This document shows, one piece after another, positions 45,167 through 52,426 of a stretch of DNA of 64,000 bases (its first letter is position 1; every line of letters begins with the position of its first letter). The translations under genes were made by a program, and so were the position numbers. The notes below the pieces were generated by a model. It was not told the origin of the DNA, did no database searches, and worked only from the letters and a program-made list of their open reading frames with translations. Source of the stretch: an uncultured Clostridia bacterium (lineage in GTDB: Bacteria > Bacillota > Clostridia > Christensenellales > UBA1242); assembly GCA_934746645.1 (NCBI GenBank), contig CAKVFE010000002.1, forward strand, positions 124,001 to 188,000. The letters run 5' to 3'.

Positions 45167-45175
45167 TGGTATAAT
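45167..45175 (+). promoter_or_regulatory. Extended -10 promoter of asp23-fakA
   Basis: TGG followed by TATAAT with no good -35; typical extended -10. About 95 bases of leader precede asp23. Confidence 0.6.
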
Positions 45176-45276
45176 GTAATATATAATGTGTATGATAGTT
45201 GTACTAATGTCGTCAAAATTATTTTGATGATAATATACAATGTCTTATACAATGAAATTATTAAAAGGAATAACTT

Positions 45277-45627
45277 ATGTCTGTAAAAACAAGTAACGCT
45301 TACGGTAATATTACTATATCCAATGAAGCAATAGCTATTGTAACTGGTTATATTGCGCGTGATTGTTATGGCGTTGTAGATTTGGTTAATCAAAAATTAA
45401 CCGATAGTTTTTCCGGATTGTTTAAAAAACAAACCTTAAGTAAAGGTGTAAAGATACTTACAGTTAACAACCGTATCTATGTAGACCTTTATGTAGTTTT
45501 AAAATATGGCGTGTCTATCAGCGCAGTTGCTGATAGCTTAAAAAAATCAGTAAAGTATGGATTAGAGCAGTTCACGGGGATGATTATAGACTCTGTCAAT
45601 GTTAATGTAGTTGGCGTTAGAGTTTAA
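45277..45627 (+). CDS. Asp23/Gls24 family protein (YloU-like)
   Basis: 116 residues with one Asp23 domain: YGNITISNEAIAIVTGYIARDCYGVVDL, then GVKILTVNNRIYVDLYVVLKYGVSI and VNVNVVGVRV. These small envelope-stress-associated proteins occur next to the fatty acid kinase gene throughout Firmicutes, as here. The exact role is unknown. AAAGGA precedes the ATG. Confidence 0.92.
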   Translation: MSVKTSNAYGNITISNEAIAIVTGYIARDCYGVVDLVNQKLTDSFSGLFKKQTLSKGVKILTVNNRIYVDLYVVLKYGVSISAVADSLKKSVKYGLEQFTGMIIDSVNVNVVGVRV

Positions 45628-45680
45628 TAATATTTCGTCGTGTTTTTTCCGTTTGTTCTTAAATTTAAAAGGAGTATTTA

Positions 45681-47339
45681 ATGCAAAAGACTATTAATAG
45701 CACACTATTTCGTAAGATGATTATTGCAGGTGCTAAAGTTTTAGATAACAACAAAAAATTCGTAGATTCACTTAATGTTTTCCCAGTTCCTGATGGTGAC
45801 ACTGGTACAAACATGAGTATGACATTCAACAGTGCTGTAAAGGAGATCAACAATTGTCCAGACAATTCATTTGCAGCTATTTCAAATGCCCTAAGTAAAG
45901 GTGCATTGCGTGGTGCAAGAGGTAACTCAGGTGTTATCCTTTCCCAAATTTTAAAAGGTATCGCTACCGAAGTAGGTAAGTGCGAAACCGAACTTACAAC
46001 AAAACAATTTGCTAAAGCTATGGCTGAAGGTTCTCAAGTTGCTTATAAAGCAGTTACTGTACCAAAAGAAGGTACAATTCTTACTGTAATTAGAGTTATG
46101 GCAGAAACAGCAATGAAAGCTGCTAAAAAGGTAAGTGATTTTGAACAGTTCTTTGAAATTATATTAACCGATGGTGAAAATATTCTTCAACAAACACCAG
46201 AGATGTTGCCAGTACTTAAAAAGGCAAATGTTGTAGACGCAGGTGGTAGAGGACTTATTGTTATCTTTACTGGTATGCAAAAGATGTTGTTGGGCGAAGA
46301 AATTGACCTTACAGTTGAGGAACTTTCTCCACAATCCAATGTACAAGCTTTCAGTTCTGATAGCAATGACTATATCATCAATTTGGACAATTTGGGTGAT
46401 ATCGAATTTGCTTATTGTACCGAATTTATGGTTACACATATGAAAGCAAAGACCACAGTGTCAGATATTGACAAACTTAGAGAAAATTTAATGCAAATTG
46501 GCGATTGCGTTGTATGTATAGGCGATTTGGAACTTGTTAAGGTCCATGTTCATACCAACGAACCTAATATTGCACTTGGTTATGCGCTAGAAATGGGCGA
46601 AATCATCAATATTAAGATTGAAAATATGCTAGAACAAAACCGTGAGCTTAAACGCCAACGCAATTTAGCACAAGCCAACCTAAAACCATTTGGTATGGTA
46701 GCAGTAGCACCAGGAGATGGTATTGCCGGAGTATTTAACGATATTTTGGTTGATGCTATTATCGAAGGTGGTCAAACCATGAACCCTAGTGCTGAAGATA
46801 TAGCAAAAGCTTGCGATAAAGTACAAGCTAAAGAAGTTTTTGTTTTACCTAACAACAAAAATATCATTTTTGCTGCCGAACAAGCTAAGGAATTAACAAA
46901 TAAAAAATTGCATGTTATACCTACAAAGTCTATTCCAGAAGGTATTTCTGCAGCTTTAGCATTTAATCCTGACGCTACAGCAGAAGAAAATGTTGAAAAT
47001 ATGACAAGTAGTAAAGATAGTGTTACAGCTGCATCAGTAACTTACGCTGTTAGAACTACACATATGGACGGATTTGACCTAAATCAAGGCGATATTATCG
47101 GTCTTAACGATAGCAATATCCTTGCTAAAGGATTGTTGGTTAATGATACAACAATGGATCTTATTGAAAAAGTTAAGAATGATGATGTTGTTAATATTAC
47201 ATTATTCTACGGAAAAGATATAAAAGTAGAAGAAGCTGAGTCACTACAAGCAAAACTTGAAGAAAAATATCCAGAATGTGATATTACTTTAGTTCCAGGT
47301 GGACAACCAGTTTATTACTATATTATTAGTCTTGAATAA
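45681..47339 (+). CDS. fakA: DAK2-type fatty acid kinase subunit FakA
   Basis: 552 residues. The N-terminal DhaL-like nucleotide domain shows NVFPVPDGDTGTNM (metal-binding Asp cluster, about 27-40) and GARGNSGVILSQ; the middle DUF1949-like and C-terminal DegV-contact domain end with GGQPVYYYIISLE. FakA phosphorylates exogenous fatty acids bound to a FakB (DegV-family) partner, not in this window. Cotranscribed with asp23. Confidence 0.92.
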   Translation: MQKTINSTLFRKMIIAGAKVLDNNKKFVDSLNVFPVPDGDTGTNMSMTFNSAVKEINNCPDNSFAAISNALSKGALRGARGNSGVILSQILKGIATEVGKCETELTTKQFAKAMAEGSQVAYKAVTVPKEGTILTVIRVMAETAMKAAKKVSDFEQFFEIILTDGENILQQTPEMLPVLKKANVVDAGGRGLIVIFTGMQKMLLGEEIDLTVEELSPQSNVQAFSSDSNDYIINLDNLGDIEFAYCTEFMVTHMKAKTTVSDIDKLRENLMQIGDCVVCIGDLELVKVHVHTNEPNIALGYALEMGEIINIKIENMLEQNRELKRQRNLAQANLKPFGMVAVAPGDGIAGVFNDILVDAIIEGGQTMNPSAEDIAKACDKVQAKEVFVLPNNKNIIFAAEQAKELTNKKLHVIPTKSIPEGISAALAFNPDATAEENVENMTSSKDSVTAASVTYAVRTTHMDGFDLNQGDIIGLNDSNILAKGLLVNDTTMDLIEKVKNDDVVNITLFYGKDIKVEEAESLQAKLEEKYPECDITLVPGGQPVYYYIISLE

Positions 47340-47358
47340 TCCAAAATATTTACTAATT

Positions 47359-47393
47359 ACTTAGCATACCTTTTAAGTATGCTAAGTTTTTTT
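47359..47393 (+). terminator. Terminator of asp23-fakA
   Basis: Perfect 11-bp stem ACTTAGCATAC / GTATGCTAAGT with a 7-base loop, then T7. Confidence 0.9.
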
Positions 47394-47714
47394 AGTAAAA
47401 AATGATTTTCGTAATATTAAATTTGTCATTTTAATTTAAAGGTAATAATGTTAGTTGTATAGTTTTATCTTAAAATATATATAATTTTAGTTAAATTTAT
47501 AGGTGATTTAGTTATATTTTTTGATTAAATTTATAAAAAATGGTATAAATTATGTAACAAAAATGGCTTTATTACGCATAAATTTATAATGTTAAAAAAA
47601 AATTAAAAAATATTAAAAAATTAATAAAAAAGTCTTGCTTTTTTTTCTATGATTTGGTATATTATAAGAGCGTTAATAAATAAGTTATTAATGCATTGCA
47701 AATACATTTGGTGT
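47394..47714. other. Intergenic region before tRNA cluster
   Basis: About 320 extremely AT-rich bases. Apart from the tRNA promoter at 47635-47663 I see nothing; frames here overlap the tRNA genes and are not credible. Confidence 0.6.
47635..47663 (+). promoter_or_regulatory. tRNA cluster promoter
   Basis: TTGCTT, 17 bases, TATATT, about 50 bases before the first tRNA. Confidence 0.55.
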
Positions 47715-47790
47715 GGGAGTTTAGCTCAGTTGGGAGAGCATCTGCCTTACAAGCAGGAGGTCATAGGTTCGAGCCCTATAACTCCCACCA
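47715..47790 (+). tRNA. tRNA-Val (UAC)
   Basis: 76 bases with encoded CCA. Acceptor GGGAGTT/AACTCCC, D arm GCTCAGTTGGGAGAGC, anticodon loop CTTACAA (anticodon TAC), T loop GTTCGAGCC. Confidence 0.95.
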
Positions 47791-47799
47791 TTTTATTTT

Positions 47800-47874
47800 G
47801 CGGGGGTGGCTCAGCGGTAGAGCGTCGCCTTGCCAAGGCGAATGTCGCGGGTTCAAATCCCGTCCTCCGCTCCA
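47800..47874 (+). tRNA. tRNA-Gly (GCC)
   Basis: 75 bases with encoded CCA. Acceptor GCGGGGG/CCTCCGC type pairing, anticodon loop TTGCCAA (anticodon GCC), T loop GTTCAAATC. Confidence 0.95.
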
Positions 47875-47921
47875 TTTTTTTATTTAGGATAAAACCCACT
47901 AGGTTCGTATGTAATTGTCAT

Positions 47922-47996
47922 GGCACCGTAGCCAAGCGGTAAGGCCAAGGTCTGCAAAACCTTTATGCTCCAGTTCGAATCTGGACGGTGCCTCCA
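47922..47996 (+). tRNA. tRNA-Cys (GCA)
   Basis: 75 bases with encoded CCA. Acceptor GGCACCG/CGGTGCC, anticodon loop CTGCAAA (anticodon GCA), T loop GTTCGAATC. Confidence 0.95.
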
Positions 47997-48002
47997 TTTT
48001 AT

Positions 48003-48089
48003 GCCGAAGTGATGAAATTGGCAGACATACAGGACTTAAAATCCTGGGGTAGCAATACCGTACCGGTTCAAGTCCGGTCTTCGGCACCA
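48003..48089 (+). tRNA. tRNA-Leu (UAA)
   Basis: 87 bases with encoded CCA and a class II long variable arm (GGGGTAGCAATACC). Anticodon loop CTTAAAA (anticodon TAA), T loop GTTCAAGTC. Confidence 0.95.
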
Positions 48090-48091
48090 AG

Positions 48092-48122
48092 AAAGTAACT
48101 TATTAATAGTTACTTTTTTTAT
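48092..48122 (+). terminator. Terminator of tRNA cluster
   Basis: Stem AAAGTAACT / AGTTACTTT with a 7-base loop, followed by T residues. Confidence 0.85.
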
Positions 48123-48279
48123 TTTTTTGATACTAAAAAAATGGTATAATTTTACATAACTTTTTGTACATTTTAACCATTGCCAAAATCGTTAAAATAG
48201 TCCATAATAAAGCCGTAGAATAAAGATGAGATATTTTACTTAATAATTACAATTATTTAGCTAATTTAAAGGAGACAAT

Positions 48280-48486
48280 ATGGCACAAAAGACAATATAT
48301 CATATTTCTAAAAGAGATAATGATGGAAGAGAATGGAAAGTATTTATTCAAGGTTCAGATAAAGTAATTAAGTTATTTGATACCCAAAAAGAAGCTTTAG
48401 CCTATGCCACACAGTTGTGCAACAATAAAGATGACGGAAGTTATATTGTTCTACACGGATTAGATGGCAAAATTAGAAAATTTTAA
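48280..48486 (+). CDS. DUF2188-type small protein
   Basis: 68 residues, AAAGGAG before the ATG. The pattern IYHISKRDNDGREWKVFIQGSDKVIKLFDTQKEALAYA... followed by GSYIVLHGLDGKIRKF matches the DUF2188 fold: aromatic and Trp early, a TQxEA helix and a terminal xHxxDGxI. The function of this widespread family is unknown. It is a single gene with its own terminator. Confidence 0.78.
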   Translation: MAQKTIYHISKRDNDGREWKVFIQGSDKVIKLFDTQKEALAYATQLCNNKDDGSYIVLHGLDGKIRKF

Positions 48487-48513
48487 TTATTAAAAGGGAT
48501 TATTGATATAAAA

Positions 48514-48546
48514 AAAAAGCACTATCGTATTGATGGTGCTTTTTTG
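48514..48546. terminator. Bidirectional terminator after DUF2188 gene
   Basis: 13-bp stem AAAAAGCACTATC / GATGGTGCTTTTT (one G-T pair) with A/T runs both sides; it also follows the minus-strand gene ending at 48553. Confidence 0.8.
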
Positions 48547-48552
48547 CATTAA

Positions 48553-48807
48553 CTAATTACAATTTTTTGCTCTTGCATTAGTCTTGCCAGTGGTTTTTGA
48601 ACTTGTTCTACTTGAAGTATTAGTTGTTGTACTTGATGTACGACCTTTAGCACTTCTTGAGCCACAACCAGTTGTTTTGTTAGTAGTTTTATTTGTTGTT
48701 GATCTACTAGTTTCATTATTGTTGTTAGCTCTTAACTTAGCACTTGTTTTAGCAGTTGTTTTGCCTTTAGTGCAATCAGTAGATTTAGTTGTTTTCTTAA
48801 CAGCCAT
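48553..48807 (-). CDS. 84-residue Thr/Lys/Ser-rich basic low-complexity protein
   Basis: ATG at 48807 is set by GGGAGGTGA 5-13 bases upstream. Composition is almost only Thr, Lys, Ser, Asn, Arg, Ala and Gly (KSTDCTKGKTTAKTSAK, TNKTTNKTTGCGSRSAK), with three Cys and no hydrophobic residue after position 3 except one Leu and one Val. It resembles histone-H1-like or nucleic-acid-binding tails, or a spore-coat type repeat; I recognise no family. The strong ribosome site and terminator argue that it is a real gene. Confidence 0.7.
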   Translation of the reverse strand: MAVKKTTKSTDCTKGKTTAKTSAKLRANNNNETSRSTTNKTTNKTTGCGSRSAKGRTSSTTTNTSSRTSSKTTGKTNARAKNCN

Positions 48808-48951
48808 TTTGTTCACCTCCCATAAATTACAAAGTTATTACCTTTGTATTATTATTTTTGTCTATAATTTAGATATAATACCAAAAATTCAATGGTAATA
48901 ATTGGATTAGTTTATTTTTTTGTGCTAATATATAGATATTAGGAGAAAGAT

Positions 48952-49587
48952 ATGGTTAGTTTACTTAATTTAGCGTTTTCCAACGAATTTAATTTGGCTA
49001 CATTTGTTGTAGGACTTTTATCATTGGGTGGTGTAATAATCAATATTATCGTTACAGCCAACAACAATAAAAAGAAAAGATATACAGATCTTATCACTCA
49101 TAGAAGAATAACCACTATGCAGGCTATGATGGATTGTTCAAGCTGTTGTATCAAATCTATGTATAGCATTATGACTGATGATTGCAATTTCAATGCAAAT
49201 TTGGACGATTTTATCAAAAATAAGTCACAGTTATTCTATGATACCAACTATAAGTCAAAACCCGAATTAGAGCTTAGAGAAGCCCTTAATCTTATGGAAG
49301 ATATGCTTGTAAACTATACAAAAAATCATAACTATTTAAATGACAAACAAAAAGAAAAGATTTTTGATGTTATTAAAGTTATGACTGAGTATTATCAATT
49401 GGTATCTTGTATTTACTGTAAATGTGAATGGGAGCGTATAAAAATCACATCATTATCAGTAAAAGAAAATTATGATACTAAAAAACAATATTTTGCAAAG
49501 AAAGAAGAATTTAAAGATGTTTTAGATTCACAACGCCAATTTTTATTAAATAATAAATATAGTGATATAATTAAAGATAAGGATTAG
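48952..49587 (+). CDS. Membrane-anchored helical protein, unknown function
   Basis: 211 residues, AGGAG before the ATG. One N-terminal membrane segment (about 16-38) is followed by KKKRYTDLITHRRITTMQAMMD and a cytoplasmic helical domain with five Cys (SSCCIKSM, VSCIYCKC) to the end. The general plan (one membrane helix, then a helix starting YxDxIxxxRI) is common among poorly known accessory and phage-resistance membrane proteins; no specific function can be assigned. The 3' end overlaps the convergent gene by 4 bases within a terminator hairpin. Confidence 0.65.
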   Translation: MVSLLNLAFSNEFNLATFVVGLLSLGGVIINIIVTANNNKKKRYTDLITHRRITTMQAMMDCSSCCIKSMYSIMTDDCNFNANLDDFIKNKSQLFYDTNYKSKPELELREALNLMEDMLVNYTKNHNYLNDKQKEKIFDVIKVMTEYYQLVSCIYCKCEWERIKITSLSVKENYDTKKQYFAKKEEFKDVLDSQRQFLLNNKYSDIIKDKD

Positions 49588-49600
49588 TCCTTATCTTTTT
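49573..49600. terminator. Bidirectional terminator inside two overlapping gene ends
   Basis: 11-bp stem AAAGATAAGGA / TCCTTATCTTT around TTAG, with T runs on both strands. Both stop codons lie in it, and both proteins end in Lys-Asp-Lys-Asp because of the palindrome. Confidence 0.85.
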
Positions 49601-49772
49601 CTATTAACTGGATATATTCTTGCCATTTGTGTGGTCGTATAGGCATTATATAGTTACCCAAAATTAGTAGTAATGCAGGGCTAATATTATTGTATTTTTC
49701 AACAATCTTATAATCGGTAAGTTTGCCTTCTTTTATTAATTTTTTTGCTTTTGCGTGGTAGTTAAAATACAT
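49584..49772 (-). CDS. Small conserved protein with HAKAKKLIKEG motif
   Basis: 62 residues. The pattern FNYHAKAKKLIKEGKL...NNISPALLLIL...IMPIRPHKWQEYIQLI is one I recognise as a small cytoplasmic family of Firmicutes of unknown role, in some annotations loosely called thermostable hemolysin delta-VPH-like. No signal peptide or toxin feature is present, so I would not adopt that name. It is convergent with 48952-49587. Confidence 0.6.
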   Translation of the reverse strand: MYFNYHAKAKKLIKEGKLTDYKIVEKYNNISPALLLILGNYIMPIRPHKWQEYIQLIEKDKD

Positions 49773-49876
49773 ACATTAGTTATATGTAAATAAATTTGTA
49801 TTATCAATTATATTTAACTATTTGCTAATCTTATAATTAATGTGCTAAAATTATGGGGTATTTAAGGAGATTATAT

Positions 49877-51871
49877 ATGGGTATAACTAAAGAAGTTTTA
49901 GACAAAATGAGCGAACATAGACCTGTATGGCCAAAAAGAGCAATAGTAACAAGTGGTATGCCTTATGGCAACAAATCATTACATTGTGGTCATATAACAC
50001 TATTTATACATTCAGATTTCTTTGCTCGTTTTTTGCGTGATAGATTGGGTAAAGACAATGTTATTTATGTTTCTGGTACAGACTGCTATGGTAGTCCTAT
50101 TATGGAAGGTTATAGAAAGGCAGTTGAAGCTGGAAAAGTTACTGGCACTATAGAAGATTATGTTGAACATTATCACAACATTCAAGAACAAATTTTGAAT
50201 GATTACAACATATCTCTTAATATTTTTGGTGCTTCAGGTATTGGTGAAGCCAAACCTTTCCATCAAGATATGTCTAATATGGTATTTAATAGATTGTTAG
50301 AAACCAACAATTTAAGTCCATTAAAGACTTTACAATTCTATGATGAAGAGAAAAAGACTTTCTTAAATGGTAGACAAGTTATGGGTAAATGCCCATTTGA
50401 GGGTTGTCAATCAGAACACGCTTATGCAGATGAGTGCGATTTGGGACATCAATATATGCCACAAGAACTTATCGACCCAGTTAGTTCTTTGTCAGGAAAA
50501 AAACCAGTTTTAAGAGAAATTGGCAACTGGTATTTCAATCTAGAAAATTATATTGATTTATTAAAACAATGGACTCAATATCTTGACCGTGAAACTCCAA
50601 CTCGTAGTTATGTTACTAAAGAGATTAATGAGTTTTTAAAGAAACCAGAACTTTATGTTAAAAAAGAATATTTAGACCAATTTAAAGCAATTACCAATTT
50701 ACCTAAATACGAACTTATTGTTGACAATAAGCCTTCATTTACTGTTATTTTTGATAAATTAACAGATAGAGAAAATGCTTGTGATATTTTGACCGAAAAG
50801 GGTATAAGATATCGTACTGGTAAGACATTAGTTCCATTTAGACTAACCGGTAACATTGAATGGGGTGTTAAAGCTCCTGACACTAAAGAATTGCAAGGTC
50901 TTACATTCTGGGTATGGCCAGAAAGTTTGTGGGCTCCAATTTCATTTACACGCACATATCTTAATAGATTTAATCGTGAAAACACTTGGCGTGACTGGTG
51001 GTGTAGTAAAGATAGCAAAGTTTACCAATTTATTGGTGAAGACAATATTTATTTCTATGGACCAGCCCAAACAGCAATGTGGTTTGCTATGCAAGGGGAT
51101 AATCCTACAATTGATGTTAAAGACGGAGATTTGTCTATTCCTCAAATCGTTGCTAACAAACATACTTTGTTCTTAAACAAAAAAGCAGGTTCAAGTTCAG
51201 CTATTAAACCTCCTATGGCAAACGAATTGCTTAACTTGTACAGTGCAGAACAATTAAGATTCCATTTCTTAGGTATGAATGTAGGCAATAATAGTGCAAG
51301 CTTTATGCCAAAACCACTTAACCCAGACGCAAATCCTAACGAACAAGACCCAGTAGTTAGAGAATATAATTTGTTGACCAATGTATTTAATAGAGTTTTG
51401 CGTACTTTGTGCTATACATGGCAAAAAGATTATGATGGTGTTATGCCTTATGGTACTGTAAGTGAAGATATTAAAAATCAATGCACTTATAGCGTTCTAA
51501 AATATGAAAAAGCAGTATTTGAACACAAATTCCATATGGTATGTTATGAACTTGATACTTTAATTAGAAATATCAATAAAGTATTAACAGGTTATACCAA
51601 TGATAAGGCAAATACTGAAGAAGGAAAACAAATATTGGTTGATGCATTGTATATGAGTCGTATTGCTTTGACATTGCTTCATCCTATTGCTCCAGAGAGT
51701 GTAGAAAAAGTTGTTCAATTCTTAAAACTTGATACATCAATATTTGATTGGAAAAACATTGATAAGGATATTTATGCATTTGTTAAAGACCCAACCAATC
51801 ACAAACCTACATTCCTAGAACCAAAATGTGATTTCTTCACAAAGCCAAGTTGGCAATATGAAAACAACTAA
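49877..51871 (+). CDS. metG: Methionyl-tRNA synthetase family enzyme with degenerate KMSKS
   Basis: 664 residues; AAGGAG at 49864 fixes ATG 49877 (an upstream ATG at 49853 lacks a site). Class I synthetase core: HCGH at 36-39 replaces HIGH. The MetRS-specific zinc region CPFEGC...ADECDLGHQYMPQELIDPVSSLSGKKP is clear, as is the anticodon-binding helical domain. The KMSKS loop should follow the NKHTLFLN strand but reads NKKAGSSSAIKPP (about 433-445). No C-terminal tRNA-binding OB domain. Either a divergent functional MetRS or a paralogue; no other MetRS is in the window. Confidence 0.85.
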   Translation: MGITKEVLDKMSEHRPVWPKRAIVTSGMPYGNKSLHCGHITLFIHSDFFARFLRDRLGKDNVIYVSGTDCYGSPIMEGYRKAVEAGKVTGTIEDYVEHYHNIQEQILNDYNISLNIFGASGIGEAKPFHQDMSNMVFNRLLETNNLSPLKTLQFYDEEKKTFLNGRQVMGKCPFEGCQSEHAYADECDLGHQYMPQELIDPVSSLSGKKPVLREIGNWYFNLENYIDLLKQWTQYLDRETPTRSYVTKEINEFLKKPELYVKKEYLDQFKAITNLPKYELIVDNKPSFTVIFDKLTDRENACDILTEKGIRYRTGKTLVPFRLTGNIEWGVKAPDTKELQGLTFWVWPESLWAPISFTRTYLNRFNRENTWRDWWCSKDSKVYQFIGEDNIYFYGPAQTAMWFAMQGDNPTIDVKDGDLSIPQIVANKHTLFLNKKAGSSSAIKPPMANELLNLYSAEQLRFHFLGMNVGNNSASFMPKPLNPDANPNEQDPVVREYNLLTNVFNRVLRTLCYTWQKDYDGVMPYGTVSEDIKNQCTYSVLKYEKAVFEHKFHMVCYELDTLIRNINKVLTGYTNDKANTEEGKQILVDALYMSRIALTLLHPIAPESVEKVVQFLKLDTSIFDWKNIDKDIYAFVKDPTNHKPTFLEPKCDFFTKPSWQYENN

Positions 51872-51890
51872 ATTTATGTTTTATTAAGAC

Positions 51891-51932
51891 AAAAATACAA
51901 TCCAAAGTAGATTATTTGGATTGTATTTTTTT
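51891..51932 (+). terminator. Terminator of metG
   Basis: Long stem AAATACAATCCAAA / TTTGGATTGTATTT, 8-base loop, then T residues. Confidence 0.9.
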
Positions 51933-52042
51933 AGTTTTCAACCTAATTAAAATAAAAATATCAAGTATTTTATTAAAAATATTAATGTATAATTATACAT
52001 AATAATATATTGATATACATTTTAATTATTTATATAAATCTG

Positions 52043-52071
52043 TTGACAATATGAATGAAAATTCATATACT
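52043..52071 (+). promoter_or_regulatory. arsR/zntA promoter
   Basis: TTGACA, 17 bases, TATACT. The spacer is filled by the first operator. Confidence 0.85.
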
Positions 52072-52102
52072 AATAGTGTAAAATATGAATGGTTGTTCAT
52101 AT
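52049..52102 (+). promoter_or_regulatory. Two 20-bp ArsR/SmtB-type operators
   Basis: Operator 1 (52049-52068) ATATGAAT, 4 bases, ATTCATAT lies between -35 and -10. Operator 2 (52083-52102) ATATGAA, 6 bases, TTCATAT lies just after the transcript start. Both match the SmtB/CzrA/CadC-type palindrome. Autorepression lifted by metal is expected. Confidence 0.88.
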
Positions 52103-52114
52103 ACTAGGAGTAAT

Positions 52115-52426
52115 ATGGAAAAATATGTTAGCCCAACTTTAGAAGAGATTGATAAAGTTGGAGATTTGTTTAAGATAATAGGAGATAGTACTAGATTAAA
52201 GATTATATTTAGTCTACTAGAAGGTGACAAGACCGTAACAGAGCTTTCACAAACTACTGGTGGTTCACAATCTCTTATTTCGCACCAATTAAAAATTTTA
52301 AAAGACAATTACATTGTATCTAGCAAAAAGAATGGCAATTTTGTGACCTATTTTCTTATAGACGAACATATTAATATACTACTTAATATATGTCGTATTC
52401 ACATAAACGAACAAGGAGATATTTAA
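52115..52426 (+). CDS. Zinc-responsive ArsR/SmtB repressor
   Basis: 103 residues, ATG 52115 after AGGAG (an upstream ATG at 52085 lies in the operator). Winged helix with STRLKIIFSLLEG and SQSLISHQLKILKD. Metal ligands: Asp83, His85, His96 and Glu99 reproduce the alpha-5 site of SmtB (DxH...HxxE), which senses zinc. The alpha-3 CVC motif of cadmium/arsenite sensors is replaced by TTGGSQ. The gene is coupled to the ATPase through TAATG. Confidence 0.9.
   Translation: MEKYVSPTLEEIDKVGDLFKIIGDSTRLKIIFSLLEGDKTVTELSQTTGGSQSLISHQLKILKDNYIVSSKKNGNFVTYFLIDEHINILLNICRIHINEQGDI

Noticed and set aside
47649..48090. Overlapping reading frames on both strands across the tRNA cluster
   Set aside because: They are translations of tRNA genes (the minus-strand frame is the familiar tRNA-antisense artefact) and have no independent support.
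48952..49772. Toxin-antitoxin pair
   Set aside because: The two genes are convergent rather than an operon, and neither shows a toxin or antitoxin motif.
49584..49772. Hemolysin
   Set aside because: A loose family label only; the protein has no signal peptide, membrane segment or toxin feature.
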